Shown one piece after another: positions 37,715 through 47,809 of a DNA stretch of 64,000 nt. The translations under genes were made by a program, and so were the position numbers. The DNA is from Limnohabitans sp. MMS-10A-192 (GTDB lineage: Bacteria > Pseudomonadota > Gammaproteobacteria > Burkholderiales > Burkholderiaceae_C), in assembly GCF_003063335.1 (NCBI RefSeq), contig NZ_NERX01000001.1, positions 1-64,000 of the forward strand. Direction: 5' to 3'. Position 1 is the stretch's first letter, and every line of letters begins with the position of its first letter. A model generated the notes under the pieces. That model made no database searches. It saw only the letters and a program-made list of their open reading frames with translations, and had not been told where the DNA came from.

Positions 37715-38200
37715 ATGCCCTCGTTTGATACCGTTTGCGAACCCAATATGGTCGAAGTGCGCAACGCCGTTGACACTTCCGCCAAAGAAATCGGCACCCG
37801 TTTTGACTTCAAAGGCACCTCTGCCAACATTGAACTCAAGGACAAAGAGATCACGATGTTCGGCGATGCCGAGTTTCAGCTCACGCAAGTCGAAGACATC
37901 CTGCGCAACAAGCTGACCAAACGCAACGTGGACGTGCGCTTTCTGGACATTGGCAAGGTCGAAAAAATCGGCGGCGACAAGGTCAAGCAAGTGGTCAAGG
38001 TCAAAAACGGCATCGAGACCGAAGACGCCAAGAAGATCACCCGCCTCATCAAGGACAGCAAGATCAAGGTGCAAGCGTCCATCCAGGGCGATGCGGTGCG
38101 GGTGACCGGTGCCAAGCGCGATGACCTGCAAGCGGCCATGGCGCTTTTGCGCAAGGACATGACCGAGCTGCCGCTGTCGTTCGACAACTTCCGTGACTGA
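37715..38200 (+). CDS. yajQ: YajQ-family cyclic-di-GMP/nucleotide-binding protein
   Basis: A 161-residue protein with the YajQ opening [20 protein letters not shown], the two ferredoxin-like halves and the closing [11 protein letters not shown]. Family members bind cyclic di-GMP or act as RNA/protein chaperones. It stands alone between murB (divergent) and plsY (convergent) with its own terminators. Confidence 0.93.
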   Translation: MPSFDTVCEPNMVEVRNAVDTSAKEIGTRFDFKGTSANIELKDKEITMFGDAEFQLTQVEDILRNKLTKRNVDVRFLDIGKVEKIGGDKVKQVVKVKNGIETEDAKKITRLIKDSKIKVQASIQGDAVRVTGAKRDDLQAAMALLRKDMTELPLSFDNFRD

Positions 38201-38210
38201 ACGAAAAAAT

Positions 38211-38273
38211 GGCGGTGCTGCTTTGCGCAGACCGCCTTTTTCAGACACAAGCCTGATGCGTCAGGCTTTTTTT
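38211..38273 (+). terminator. Tandem terminators after yajQ
   Basis: First hairpin: GGCGGT (38211-38216) / ACCGCC (38231-38236) plus TTTTT. Second: AAGCCTGA (38249-38256) / TCAGGCTT (38261-38268) plus T-run. The right arm of the second overlaps the last codons and stop of plsY, which reads the other strand. Confidence 0.8.
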
Positions 38274-38890
38274 GCGCCCAATTTCGACTCGGTCCCCGCC
38301 AGCAGGCGGTTGATGTTTTCACGGTGACGCCACACCAGCAGCAGCGCCATGACCGACAGGCACAGCACCTCGGCCCCAGCGGCTTGCCAGGCCACGCCGT
38401 CACCGAACAGGTAAAACACCGGCGCAAACACCGCCGCCACCATGGACGCCAGCGACACATAGCGGCTGAAATACACCACGATGGCAAAGGTGCCCACGGT
38501 GGCCAGCGCCAGCAGACCGTTCACGCCCACCAGCACCCCCACCGCTGTGGCCACGCCCTTGCCCCCTTTGAAGCCAAAGAACACCGGGTACAAATGCCCC
38601 AGAAAAGCCGCCAGGCCAGCCAGGGCGGCCACGCCCGTGCCCAAACCATAAGGCTGGCCAAAAGCCAGCACCAGCGCCACGGGCAACCAGCCCTTGAAGG
38701 CATCCAGCAGCAAGGTCAGGATGGCCGCTTTTTTACTGCCCGAGCGCAACACATTGGTGGCCCCGGGGTTCTTGCTGCCGTAGCTGCGCGGATCGTTCAG
38801 GCCCATCAATTGGCTGACGATGACCGCAAAACTGAGCGAGCCCACCAAATACGCGGCCAGCACCGCGCCCACTTGCATCAACCATGCCAT
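38261..38890 (-). CDS. plsY: Acyl-phosphate glycerol-3-phosphate acyltransferase
   Basis: A 209-residue membrane enzyme with about five hydrophobic segments that acylates glycerol-3-phosphate using acyl-phosphate. Visible signatures are [35 protein letters not shown] (about 37-52) and [16 protein letters not shown] (about 106-121). Its C-terminal codons form part of a yajQ terminator. Confidence 0.95.
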   Translation of the reverse strand: MAWLMQVGAVLAAYLVGSLSFAVIVSQLMGLNDPRSYGSKNPGATNVLRSGSKKAAILTLLLDAFKGWLPVALVLAFGQPYGLGTGVAALAGLAAFLGHLYPVFFGFKGGKGVATAVGVLVGVNGLLALATVGTFAIVVYFSRYVSLASMVAAVFAPVFYLFGDGVAWQAAGAEVLCLSVMALLLVWRHRENINRLLAGTESKLGAKKA

Positions 38891-38918
38891 CGGAATCTCC
38901 CTTGTTTTTGAATTGGCG

Positions 38919-39410
38919 TCATTCTGCCAGCGCGCAATTCACCGGCTGGGCGTCCAGCAGTTGCACACACACCTGCGGGTCGATGCCCAACAGGTAACCG
39001 CGCCTGCCGCCATTGATGCAGATGCGCGGCAAAGCCAGGATGCTTTCTTCGATGTAAACCGGCATGGCCCGTCGCGTGGCAAAGGGCGAGGTGCCGCCCA
39101 CCAGGTAACCACTGTGCCGGTTGGCCACCTCGGGCGCACACGGCTCAATGGATTTGAGACGCACTTGCCGCGCCAGGTTTTTGGTCGACACCTTGCGGTT
39201 GCCGTGCATCAGCACCACCAGCGGCTTGGCGTCCTGGTCTTGCATGATCAAGGTCTTGACCACACTGAACGGGTCCATGCCCAGCACCTGCGCGCTGTGC
39301 TGGGCACCGCCGTGCTCCAGGTACTCGTAAGGGTGTTCGGTGAAGCGCACCCCGTGCTGGCGCAAGAGCGCCGTGGCCGGGGTTTCGCTGACTTTGTCTT
39401 TCTTGGCCAT
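38919..39410 (-). CDS. ybaK: Cys-tRNA(Pro) deacylase YbaK/EbsC
   Basis: A 163-residue trans-editing factor that hydrolyses mischarged Cys-tRNA-Pro. YbaK marks are the [19 protein letters not shown] opening, [10 protein letters not shown] and [20 protein letters not shown] (about 102-121). ATG 39410 is preferred over a TTG two codons upstream. It ends a minus-strand run with the aldo/keto reductase 9 bases upstream of it. Confidence 0.9.
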   Translation of the reverse strand: MAKKDKVSETPATALLRQHGVRFTEHPYEYLEHGGAQHSAQVLGMDPFSVVKTLIMQDQDAKPLVVLMHGNRKVSTKNLARQVRLKSIEPCAPEVANRHSGYLVGGTSPFATRRAMPVYIEESILALPRICINGGRRGYLLGIDPQVCVQLLDAQPVNCALAE

Positions 39411-39419
39411 CGCCAAGGA

Positions 39420-40481
39420 TCACAAAGCGGGGTCGCGCATTTCCCAGCGGATCGCGTCGATCGCCTTGAGCACTTCAGGTGACAGCTGCGTCGACCAAGC
39501 TGCCAAGTCTTCGTTCAATTGGGCCACCGAGGTCACGCCAATGATGGTGCTGGCCACGCTCCAGCGGTGGTAGCAAAACGCCAGTGCCATCTGGGTGGGC
39601 GTCATGCCGTTGTCACGGGCCAGCTGGTTGTAGCGACGCGCGGCGACCAGCGCCTCTGCACGGCCCCAGCGCTGCTTGCGCACCGAGTCATACCGGGCAA
39701 TGCGACCGCCATCGGGCACCAGTGGCCCGGTCACATCCAAGTCATCGTACTTGCCGGTCAACATGCCAAAACCCAAAGGCGAATAGGCCAGCATCGACAC
39801 ATTCAGTCGATAGCAGGTTTCGTCCAGCGCGTTGTCATACGTGCGGTTGACCAGGCAGTAAGGGTTTTGCACCGTGGCCACGCGGGGCAAGCCGTGCTGC
39901 TCGGCCAGACGCACAAACTCGTGCACACCATAAGGCGTTTCGTTGGACAAGCCGACGTAACGCACCTTGCCCGCCTTGACCAGTTTGGACAAAGCCTCCA
40001 ACTGCTCATGCAGGGACGTGGCCGACTTGTCCTTGCTGGGATCAAAATACGCCATGCCGAACGCGGGCACATGGCGCTCGGGCCAGTGGATTTGGTACAG
40101 ATCGATCACATCGGTCTGCAGGCGGCGCAAGCTGCCTTCGCACGATGTGAGGATGTCCTGCCCAGTCAGGCCCGACCCCTCGCGCACCCAAGGCATGCCA
40201 CGCGATGGGCCGGCCACTTTGGTGGCCAGCACCAGCTTCTGGCGGGCTCCGGGGTTTTTGGCAAACCAGTTGCCAATGTAGGTCTCCGTGAACCCGCACG
40301 TCCCGGCGGTCGCGGGCACGGCATACATCTCAGCGGTATCGATGAAGTTGATGCCCGCTTCCAGCGAGCGGTCCAAAATCGCATGCGAATCGGCTTCATT
40401 GACCTGCTCGCCAAAGGTCATGGTGCCAAGGCAAATGGGCGTGACTTGCAAATCGGATTGGCCGAGTTGAACGAGTTTCAT
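39420..40481 (-). CDS. Aldo/keto reductase (Tas-like)
   Basis: A 353-residue NADPH-dependent reductase. The catalytic tetrad is visible as Asp and Tyr in DTAEMY, Lys in LATKV and His in YQIHWPER. MKLVQLGQSDLQVTPICLGT and the TIIGVTS cofactor loop match the E. coli Tas group. AGGAAA precedes ATG 40481. Substrate unknown. Confidence 0.9.
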   Translation of the reverse strand: MKLVQLGQSDLQVTPICLGTMTFGEQVNEADSHAILDRSLEAGINFIDTAEMYAVPATAGTCGFTETYIGNWFAKNPGARQKLVLATKVAGPSRGMPWVREGSGLTGQDILTSCEGSLRRLQTDVIDLYQIHWPERHVPAFGMAYFDPSKDKSATSLHEQLEALSKLVKAGKVRYVGLSNETPYGVHEFVRLAEQHGLPRVATVQNPYCLVNRTYDNALDETCYRLNVSMLAYSPLGFGMLTGKYDDLDVTGPLVPDGGRIARYDSVRKQRWGRAEALVAARRYNQLARDNGMTPTQMALAFCYHRWSVASTIIGVTSVAQLNEDLAAWSTQLSPEVLKAIDAIRWEMRDPAL

Positions 40482-40565
40482 GGTGTTTCCTGTCGGTATG
40501 GCAATGGGGTGAGACAAGCCGCGCTTGGGGCTCGTCCTGTTGGGCTTATTTTGTCACGGGCGGGC

Positions 40566-42326
40566 TCAGGCTTTTGTCGCCGAAGCTCGGGCCTCTTCCT
40601 GCAGGCGCAGCACACGCCGCTGCACCTTGCCAGTGGTGGTCATGGGCAGGTGGTCGATGAACTCGATCTCTTTGGGATATTCATACGGCGCGAGCAGACC
40701 CCGCACATGCGCTTGCAGTTGGCTGCGAACCTCGTCGTCAAACGCCTGGCGACCTTTGCCTTCTGGCCTTTGGGCCAGGCAGTCGGGCGACATCACCACA
40801 TAGGCCTTGACCAGGGCACCCCGGTCAGCGTCAGGCTTGGGCACCACAGCGGCATTGGCCACAGCGGCGTGTTTGACCAGGCAGTTTTCGATCTCGCCGG
40901 GGCCGATGCGGTAGCCCGCCGCCTTGAACATATCGTCGGTGCGCCCTTGGTACCAAAGGTAGCCGTCCTCATCGCAGACGGCCATGTCGCCAGTACGGCA
41001 CCAGTCACCGGTGTACTTGGCCGAGGTGGCTTTGTCGTTGTTCCAGTAGCCCAAAAAGAACACCGGATCGGGATGGCCGTGCACATCCAACCGGTTGACA
41101 GCCACCTCGCCAGGTGTGCCTGCGGGGCACAGCTGGCCAGCCTCGTCGATGACGGCAACTTGGTGACCAGGGTAAGCCTTGCCCATGCTGCCGGGCCGCG
41201 CTGGCCACAGGCGGGCGCAATTGCCCACCACGTAATTGATCTCGGTCTGGCCAAACATTTCGTTGACCGTGACGTCCAATTGCTTTTGGCAGTAATCAAA
41301 CACCGCATCGCCCACAGCCTCGCCCGCACTCATCATGGCTTGCAGCTTCAGGCGGTAGCGGACCTTCACATCGGGCACGGCCTTCATCATGGCCTTGAGG
41401 GCAGTGGGGAACAAAAACGTGTGCGTCACGCCATGGCTTTGCAAAATTTCAAACGCCGCCTCGGGCGAAAAGCGCCCGTTGAACGCCACGATGGGGCGGC
41501 CAAAGTACAGGCTGGGCAACAAGGCGTCCATCAGCCCGCCCGTCCACGCCCAGTCGGCCGGTGACCAGAACACCGCCTTGGACGCTTGCTGGGCTTGGAA
41601 AGGGTCAAAGCCAAACCAGTTCTGGCTGCAGACAAAGCCCGTCAAGTTGCCGATCAAGGCGCGGTGCGGGATCAAGGCGCCCTTGGGGTTGCCGGTGGTG
41701 CCGCTGGTGTAGATCAACACGGCCGGATCGTCGGCCAATGTGGCCACCGGCTTGAACTGCGCCGGGCTCGCCGCACAGGCCTTGGCGTAATCCAGGTCTG
41801 CCGCAGCTGCAGCCTCGCCGACACCGATCAGGCATTGCAAACCCGGGCAATCGGGCCGCGCTTGCTTCAAGGCGTCCACGGTGGACTCGTCGCACACCGC
41901 TACACGCGCCTGGCTGTCGTTGATGCGAAAAGATAAGGCCTCAGGCCCAAACAACATCGACAGCGGCATGGCCACCGCACCCATTTGCAGTACCGCCACA
42001 TAGGCCACAGCGGTTTCAAAGCGTTGCGGCAAAACAATCGCCACACGGTCGCCGCGCCGAACGCCTTGCTTTTGCAAAACTTGGCTCAAGCGGTTGGCCG
42101 CATTTTGCAATTGGGCAAAAGTCCAGCTGCGCCCCAGGCCCTGCCCGGCCACGTGTTCACGAATCGCCACACGCCGGGCCGTGGCCGCTTGAGCGGCCCA
42201 TTGGCCGCAACAAGCCTGCGCCATGTTGAAGCGCTTGGGCACTTTCCAGCCAAAGCCTTGGTGAATGGCGCTGTAACGGTCTGGCACCTGCGCAGTGCGG
42301 CGGTCATCGGTGTGACTGCGTGTCAT
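40566..42326 (-). CDS. Acyl-CoA synthetase (medium-chain, ACSM-like)
   Basis: A 586-residue ANL enzyme. The adenylation loop is IYTSGTTGNPKG, A5 is EMFGQTEINYV, A8 is WYQGRTDDMFKAAGYRIGPG, and the catalytic Lys of A10 is in MTTTGKVQRR. The WSPADWAWTGG segment is typical of the ACSM/benzoate-type medium-chain acyl-CoA synthetases. AAGGAGA precedes ATG 42326. Divergent from an alpha/beta hydrolase with a very short intergenic region. Confidence 0.88.
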   Translation of the reverse strand: MTRSHTDDRRTAQVPDRYSAIHQGFGWKVPKRFNMAQACCGQWAAQAATARRVAIREHVAGQGLGRSWTFAQLQNAANRLSQVLQKQGVRRGDRVAIVLPQRFETAVAYVAVLQMGAVAMPLSMLFGPEALSFRINDSQARVAVCDESTVDALKQARPDCPGLQCLIGVGEAAAAADLDYAKACAASPAQFKPVATLADDPAVLIYTSGTTGNPKGALIPHRALIGNLTGFVCSQNWFGFDPFQAQQASKAVFWSPADWAWTGGLMDALLPSLYFGRPIVAFNGRFSPEAAFEILQSHGVTHTFLFPTALKAMMKAVPDVKVRYRLKLQAMMSAGEAVGDAVFDYCQKQLDVTVNEMFGQTEINYVVGNCARLWPARPGSMGKAYPGHQVAVIDEAGQLCPAGTPGEVAVNRLDVHGHPDPVFFLGYWNNDKATSAKYTGDWCRTGDMAVCDEDGYLWYQGRTDDMFKAAGYRIGPGEIENCLVKHAAVANAAVVPKPDADRGALVKAYVVMSPDCLAQRPEGKGRQAFDDEVRSQLQAHVRGLLAPYEYPKEIEFIDHLPMTTTGKVQRRVLRLQEEARASATKA

Positions 42327-42339
42327 GGCTTGTCTCCTT

Positions 42340-43269
42340 ATGATCGAAAGTATGTACCAAGTTTTACGCCCCTCCATCAGCTCCTGGGTGCCGCTGCGCG
42401 GCTGCCAGTACCACGTGCGACAGTGGGGCACGCCCGCAGCAAGCGCCACACCTTTGGTGCTGGCCCACGGCTGGATGGATGTGGCCGCTTCTTACCAGTT
42501 CATGCTCGATGCCTTCAGCGAAGCCTTTGTGCAGCAAAGGCCCATCATCGCCTTCGACTGGCGCGGCTACGGGCTGACCGAAGCCCCCGCCACCGACAGC
42601 TACTGGTTCCCCGACTACCTGGCCGATCTGGACGCGCTGCTGGACACGCTCTACCCCGGTCAAACCATCGACTTGGTGGGCCACAGCATGGGCGGCAATG
42701 TGGTCATGATGTATGCGGGCGCCCGCCCCGAGCGCATCCGCCGCCTGGTCAACATCGAAGGTTTTGGCATGCCCGCCACCCGCCCCTCGCAGGCGCCTGG
42801 GCGCATGGGCCAGTGGCTGGACGAACTCAAGGCCACCCGCCAAGGCGACAAAGACCTCAAGACCTACACCAGCGCAGACGGCGTGGCCGCCCGCCTGATG
42901 AAAACCAACCCCCGCCTGTCACAAGACAAGGCCGACTGGCTGGCCCTGCATTGGGCCCAACCCGACGCCAAGGGCCAGTGGCGCATCCTGGGTGACGCGG
43001 CCCACAAGGTGATCAACCCTTACCTCTACCACGCCGAAGAAACGCTGGCGACCTACAGCCGCATCGGCTGCCCGGTGCTGGCGGTGGAAGCGACCGACGA
43101 CTCGCTGGGCTTGTGGTGGAAAGGCAAATACACCTTGGACGAATACCACGAGCGCCTGAAGTCTGTGCCGCAGGTGCAGATCGCCCGCATCGAAAACGCC
43201 GGGCACATGCTGCAACACGACCAGCCCGAGCAACTGGCACAGATGCTGGAAAACTTCCTGAGCAGCTGA
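42340..43269 (+). CDS. Alpha/beta-fold hydrolase
   Basis: A 309-residue serine hydrolase. The oxyanion LAHGWMD motif lies near 42-48, nucleophile Ser in LVGHSMGGN (about 112-120), and catalytic His near the C-terminus in ENAGHMLQHD. Only 13 bases separate its ATG from that of the divergent acyl-CoA synthetase, so the promoters must overlap coding sequence. An alternative ATG at 42352 is possible. Substrate unknown. Confidence 0.85.
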   Translation: MIESMYQVLRPSISSWVPLRGCQYHVRQWGTPAASATPLVLAHGWMDVAASYQFMLDAFSEAFVQQRPIIAFDWRGYGLTEAPATDSYWFPDYLADLDALLDTLYPGQTIDLVGHSMGGNVVMMYAGARPERIRRLVNIEGFGMPATRPSQAPGRMGQWLDELKATRQGDKDLKTYTSADGVAARLMKTNPRLSQDKADWLALHWAQPDAKGQWRILGDAAHKVINPYLYHAEETLATYSRIGCPVLAVEATDDSLGLWWKGKYTLDEYHERLKSVPQVQIARIENAGHMLQHDQPEQLAQMLENFLSS

Positions 43270-43334
43270 GCCGCCCGGCCTTTACACAAGAGCACTAAAA
43301 TCCGCGCCAACATCAATATTCAGGGATTTTTTCA

Positions 43335-43865
43335 GTGCGTCACCTCACCATTGCATTGCTCAGCACGGCCCTTGCCAGCCTGTTGGCCAGTGCCACAGCA
43401 CACGCCGGCACGTCCGAGCATTACTGCCCATCCTTTTTGGCCGTTGACGGCGCCCCCGAGCCTGCGCACCGCGGTGAAATCGTGTTCTCCCCTTACACCC
43501 ACCACTGGAGCCACAGCCCGGAGCACAAGCCCGTGGTGCTGGTGGCCCTGGACGAGCAATTGCCCGGCAACCGCTTTTGCGGCGTGGCCCTGTTCAGCAA
43601 CTCCTTTGGCCAACCCTCCACCTATGTGTACGCAGGTCAGCAATTCAACAACATGCTGGGCAACCCCAACTTGTTCGTGAAGGTCACCGCCGGCATTTTG
43701 TACGGCTACGTGGGCCAATACAAAGACAAAGTGCCCCTTAACCACGGTGGTTTTTCGCCCGCCATCATCCCGTCGATCGGCTACCGCTTGACCGAGCACG
43801 ACTCGGTGCAAGTCAAAGTGCTGGGCACCGCCGGCCTGATGTTCCCCTACGGCCGCAGCTTTTAA
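43335..43865 (+). CDS. Exported PagP-like beta-barrel protein (hypothetical)
   Basis: A 176-residue protein with a signal peptide (1-24, SATAHA). The mature part has alternating aromatic strands: FCGVALFSNSFGQPSTYVYA, GILYGYVGQYKDKVPL, and NHGGFSPAIIPSIGYRL near the end. This is like small outer-membrane proteins, especially the PagP fold. Conserved in Comamonadaceae as a hypothetical, to my knowledge. No catalytic assignment is made. Confidence 0.55.
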   Translation: MRHLTIALLSTALASLLASATAHAGTSEHYCPSFLAVDGAPEPAHRGEIVFSPYTHHWSHSPEHKPVVLVALDEQLPGNRFCGVALFSNSFGQPSTYVYAGQQFNNMLGNPNLFVKVTAGILYGYVGQYKDKVPLNHGGFSPAIIPSIGYRLTEHDSVQVKVLGTAGLMFPYGRSF

Positions 43866-43934
43866 GACCTTGCCCGGCCTGCCCGGGGACCAAGTCATGA
43901 GAAAATGTCCGGTTTACCGAACCGGACTTTCCCC

Positions 43935-45039
43935 ATGGACGCAGAACACATCAACCAAATTGGCGCATCCCTCACAGACCTGACCGCTCGTACCCACGAG
44001 TTACGGGGGTATCTTTGACTACGATGCCAAATCTGAACGGCTGAGAACCGTCAACGCATCGCTCGAAGATCCCACGGTCTGGAACGACCCGAAAAAAGCC
44101 CAGGAACTGGGCAAAGAGAAAAAAGCACTCGACGGCGTGGTGGTCACCATCACCAACCTGACCAGCGAGTTGGCCGACAACCTTGAACTCTTCGAGATGA
44201 GCAAGGAAGAAGGCGACGAGGACGGCCTCAAGACCATCGAAGCCGAAGCCGCCAAACTGGCCAAGCTGGTGGAAGACCTCGAATTTCGCCGCATGTTCCG
44301 CCACGAGGCCGATCCGCTCAACTGCTTTGTCGACATCCAGGCCGGCGCAGGGGGCACAGAAGCCTGCGACTGGGCCAGCATGCTGCTGCGCCAGTACATC
44401 AAGTACGCAGAACGCAAGGGCTTCAAAGCCACCGTGGAAGACGAAACCCCGGGCGACACCGCAGGCATCAAGGGCGCGACCATCAAGATCGAAGGCGAAT
44501 ACGCTTTTGGCTTGCTGCGCACCGAAACCGGCGTGCACCGCTTGGTGCGCAAAAGCCCCTTCGACTCGTCGGGCGGTCGCCACACCTCGTTTGCCTCCTT
44601 GTTTGTGTACCCCGAGATCGACGACTCGATCGAGATCAACATCAACCCGTCTGACGTGCGCACCGACACCTTCCGTGCCAGCGGCGCGGGCGGTCAGCAC
44701 ATCAACAAGACCGACTCGGCCGTGCGCCTGACGCACATCCCCACGGGCATCGTGGTGCAGTGCCAAGACGGTCGAAGCCAGCACAGCAACCGCGATGTCG
44801 CTTGGCAACGCCTGCGCTCGCGCCTGTACGACTTCGAGATGCGCAAGCGTCTGGAAGAGCAGCAAAAGCTGGAAGACACCAAGACCGATGTGGGCTGGGG
44901 TCACCAGATCCGCAGCTACGTGCTGGACAACAGCCGCATCAAGGATTTGCGCACCAACGTCGAAATTTCGGCCACCCAAAAAGTGCTCGATGGCGACCTC
45001 GATGCGTTCATCGAAGCCTCACTGAAACAAGGCCTCTGA
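43935..45039 (+). CDS. prfB: Peptide chain release factor 2 (programmed +1 frameshift)
   Basis: RF2 recognises UGA and UAA stops. Translation from ATG 43935 runs 27 codons to an in-frame TGA (44016-44018) and continues in the +1 frame after CTT, giving 367 residues, the usual RF2 length. The stop-recognition motif SPF is in [11 protein letters not shown] and the GGQ catalytic motif in GAGGQHINK. The C-terminus [16 protein letters not shown] is typical. pepN follows after 33 bases. Confidence 0.97.
44004..44019 (+). promoter_or_regulatory. RF2 autoregulatory frameshift site
   Basis: CGGGGGTATCTTTGAC: an internal Shine-Dalgarno-like CGGGGG, then CTT-TGA-C. Poor termination at this UGA when RF2 is scarce allows +1 slippage on CTT. 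The order and spacing match the classical site (AGGGGGTATCTTTGAC in E. coli) with one base changed. Confidence 0.97.
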
Positions 45040-45072
45040 CACAGTCAGGCCTCAAGCAAAACGGAGTTAGTG

Positions 45073-47775
45073 ATGCGTGAAGGACAACCCACAGCGATCG
45101 AGCGCGAGGCGTACACCGCCCCGGCTTTCTGGATCGATACCGTCGATCTGACCTTTGATCTGGACCCGGCCAAAACCCGCGTCCTGAACAAAATGCGCCT
45201 GCGCCGCAACCCCGATGTGGCGGCACAAGCCCTGCGTCTGGATGGCGAAGACCTCAACCTGGCCCGCGTGCTGGTCAACGGCGGTGGCACCTCCTTCAAG
45301 ATGGACGGTGCGCAGCTGGTGCTGGAGAACCTGCCCGAAGGCACTGAGCCCTTCGATCTGGAAATCTTCACCACCTGCAACCCCGAGAAGAACACCCAGT
45401 TGATGGGCCTGTACGTGAGCAACGACTCGTTCTTCACCCAGTGCGAGGCTGAAGGGTTCCGCCGCATCACCTATTTCCTGGACCGTCCGGACGTGATGGC
45501 CAGCTACACCGTCACGCTGCGGGCTGACAAAGCCAAGTACCCCGTGCTGCTCTCCAACGGCAATCTGGTTGAGCAAGGCGCACTGGAAGACGGACGTCAC
45601 TTTGCCAAGTGGCTCGATCCGCACAAAAAGCCCTGCTACTTGTTTGCGCTCGTCGCGGGCCAACTGGTCGCACGCGAGCAGCGCATCTTGAGCCGATCAG
45701 GCAAAGAACACTTGCTGCAAGTGTTTGTGCGCCCCGGCGATCTGGACAAGACCGAACACGCGATGAACTCGCTCATGGCCAGCGTGGCCTGGGACGAAGC
45801 GCGCTTTGGCCTGCCGCTGGACCTGGAGCGCTTCATGATCGTCGCCACCAGCGACTTCAACATGGGCGCCATGGAAAACAAGGGCCTGAACATCTTCAAC
45901 ACCAAGTTTGTGTTGGCCAACCCGAACACCGCCACCGACATGGATTTCGGCAACATCGAATCGGTGGTCGGCCACGAGTATTTCCACAACTGGACGGGCA
46001 ACCGCATCACCTGCCGCGACTGGTTCCAGCTCTCGCTCAAAGAAGGCCTCACGGTCTTTCGTGACCAAGAGTTCAGCCAGGACATGGCGGGTGAGGCCAG
46101 CGCCCGCGCCGTCAAACGCATCGAAGACGTGCGCGTGCTGCGCACCGTGCAATTTGCCGAAGACGCCGGCCCCATGGCCCACCCGGTGCGCCCCGACAGC
46201 TACGTCGAGATCAACAACTTCTACACCGTCACCATCTACGAAAAAGGCTCCGAAGTCGTTCGCATGATGCAGACCCTGGTGGCCAGCCCCGCTGACCTGC
46301 AAGGCCGTGACGGATTTGCCAAGGGCATGAAGCTCTACTTTGAGCGCCATGACGGTCAAGCCGTGACCTGCGACGACTTTGCCCAAGCCATTGCCGACGC
46401 CAACCCTGGTTCGGCCCTGGCGCACAACCTCGGCACCTTCAAGCGCTGGTACAGCCAAGCCGGCACACCGCGCCTGCAAGCGCGTGGCAGCTACAACGCC
46501 GCCGAGCGCAGCTACACCCTGACCCTGTCGCAAAGCTGCCCCGCCACACCCGGCCAGGACAGCAAACAACCCTTCGTGATCCCGGTCACGCTGGGCCTGC
46601 TCTCGCGTGAAGGCCAAGCCCTGTCCTTGCAACAAGCTGGCAGCGCGGACGTCTTGCCCCAGCAAACCCTGGTGCTGACCGAAGCCAGCGCCAGCTACAC
46701 CTTTGTCAACCTCGACAGCGAACCTGTGCCCTCGCTGCTGCGCGGTTTCAGCGCCCCGGTCGTGCTCGACGATGGCCTGAGCACCGCCGACCTGCTGTGT
46801 TTGCTGGCCCACGACAGCGACCCCTTCAACCAATGGGAAGCCGGTCAACGCCTGATGCTGCAAAGCGCGGTGCAAGCCCTGGCGCAAGACAGCGCAGGCC
46901 CTGTGCTGTCCGACGAGCTGGTCTCTGCCCTGCGCAACGTGCTGCGCCACCCCGGTCTGGATGCGGCCTTCAAAGACCTGGCACTCACCCTGCCGTCCGA
47001 GAACTACATCGCTGACCAGCTCAGCGTGGTGGACCCGCAACGCGTGCACGCTTTGCGCGAAGCCATGCGTTTGCAACTGGCCACCGCCTTGCAAGCCGAC
47101 TGGCAATGGGCCTGGGACGCTCACAAGAACAACGGCGCTTACTCGCCCGATGCGCAATCCAGCGGCCGCCGCGCCCTGGCCGGTCTGGCCATGGGCATGT
47201 TGTGCATCGCTGCCGTGCAGGTGGGTGACGATGTGACACCCGGCCGTGTGTACCAGCAGTTCAAGGACGCCAGCAACATGACCGACCGCTTCAACGCACT
47301 GTCGGCCCTGGTGGTCAGTGGCCATGCTTTGGCCAACGATGCATTGGCGCTGTTCCACAAACTCTTCCAGCACGAAGCCCTGGTCATCGACAAATGGTTT
47401 GCCCTTCAAGCCGGTGCGCCCGACCGCGCTGGCGATGTGCTGCCCCGCGTGCGCCAGCTCATGCAGCATGCCGACTTCAGCCTGCGCAACCCCAACCGCG
47501 CACGCAGCCTGATCTTCAGCTACTGCAGCGCCAACCCCGCCGCCTTCCACCGCGCCGATGCCGCAGGCTATGTGTACTGGAGCGAGCAAGTGCTGGCGCT
47601 CGATGCGATCAACCCCCAAGTGGCCGCCCGCCTGGCCCGCGCCATGGACCGCTGGAGCCGCCTGGCCGAGCCCTACCGCAGCGCGGCCAAAGTCGCCATC
47701 GAACGCGTGGCCGCCAAAGCCGACCTGTCCAACGACGTGCGCGAAGTCATCAGCCGTGCATTGAGTGCAGCTTGA
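45073..47775 (+). CDS. pepN: Aminopeptidase N (M1 family)
   Basis: A 900-residue zinc exopeptidase. The GAMENKG substrate-anchoring motif is near 265-271 and the zinc site [20 protein letters not shown] near 302-321, with the second Glu in LKEGLTVF. The C-terminal half is helical as in E. coli PepN, with the characteristic long C-terminal domain. ATG 45073 follows a GTG by one codon. It is cotranscribed with fbp, 34 bases downstream. Confidence 0.95.
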   Translation: MREGQPTAIEREAYTAPAFWIDTVDLTFDLDPAKTRVLNKMRLRRNPDVAAQALRLDGEDLNLARVLVNGGGTSFKMDGAQLVLENLPEGTEPFDLEIFTTCNPEKNTQLMGLYVSNDSFFTQCEAEGFRRITYFLDRPDVMASYTVTLRADKAKYPVLLSNGNLVEQGALEDGRHFAKWLDPHKKPCYLFALVAGQLVAREQRILSRSGKEHLLQVFVRPGDLDKTEHAMNSLMASVAWDEARFGLPLDLERFMIVATSDFNMGAMENKGLNIFNTKFVLANPNTATDMDFGNIESVVGHEYFHNWTGNRITCRDWFQLSLKEGLTVFRDQEFSQDMAGEASARAVKRIEDVRVLRTVQFAEDAGPMAHPVRPDSYVEINNFYTVTIYEKGSEVVRMMQTLVASPADLQGRDGFAKGMKLYFERHDGQAVTCDDFAQAIADANPGSALAHNLGTFKRWYSQAGTPRLQARGSYNAAERSYTLTLSQSCPATPGQDSKQPFVIPVTLGLLSREGQALSLQQAGSADVLPQQTLVLTEASASYTFVNLDSEPVPSLLRGFSAPVVLDDGLSTADLLCLLAHDSDPFNQWEAGQRLMLQSAVQALAQDSAGPVLSDELVSALRNVLRHPGLDAAFKDLALTLPSENYIADQLSVVDPQRVHALREAMRLQLATALQADWQWAWDAHKNNGAYSPDAQSSGRRALAGLAMGMLCIAAVQVGDDVTPGRVYQQFKDASNMTDRFNALSALVVSGHALANDALALFHKLFQHEALVIDKWFALQAGAPDRAGDVLPRVRQLMQHADFSLRNPNRARSLIFSYCSANPAAFHRADAAGYVYWSEQVLALDAINPQVAARLARAMDRWSRLAEPYRSAAKVAIERVAAKADLSNDVREVISRALSAA

Positions 47776-47809
47776 ACCGACACCGCACGAACCGAATCAA
47801 GGAAACCCC

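Noticed and set aside
44016-44018. Nonsense mutation in prfB
   Set aside because: The context is the conserved RF2 frameshift signal, so the gene is intact.
45697-47619. 640-residue frame antisense to pepN
   Set aside because: No motif or start signal; explained by codon bias of pepN.
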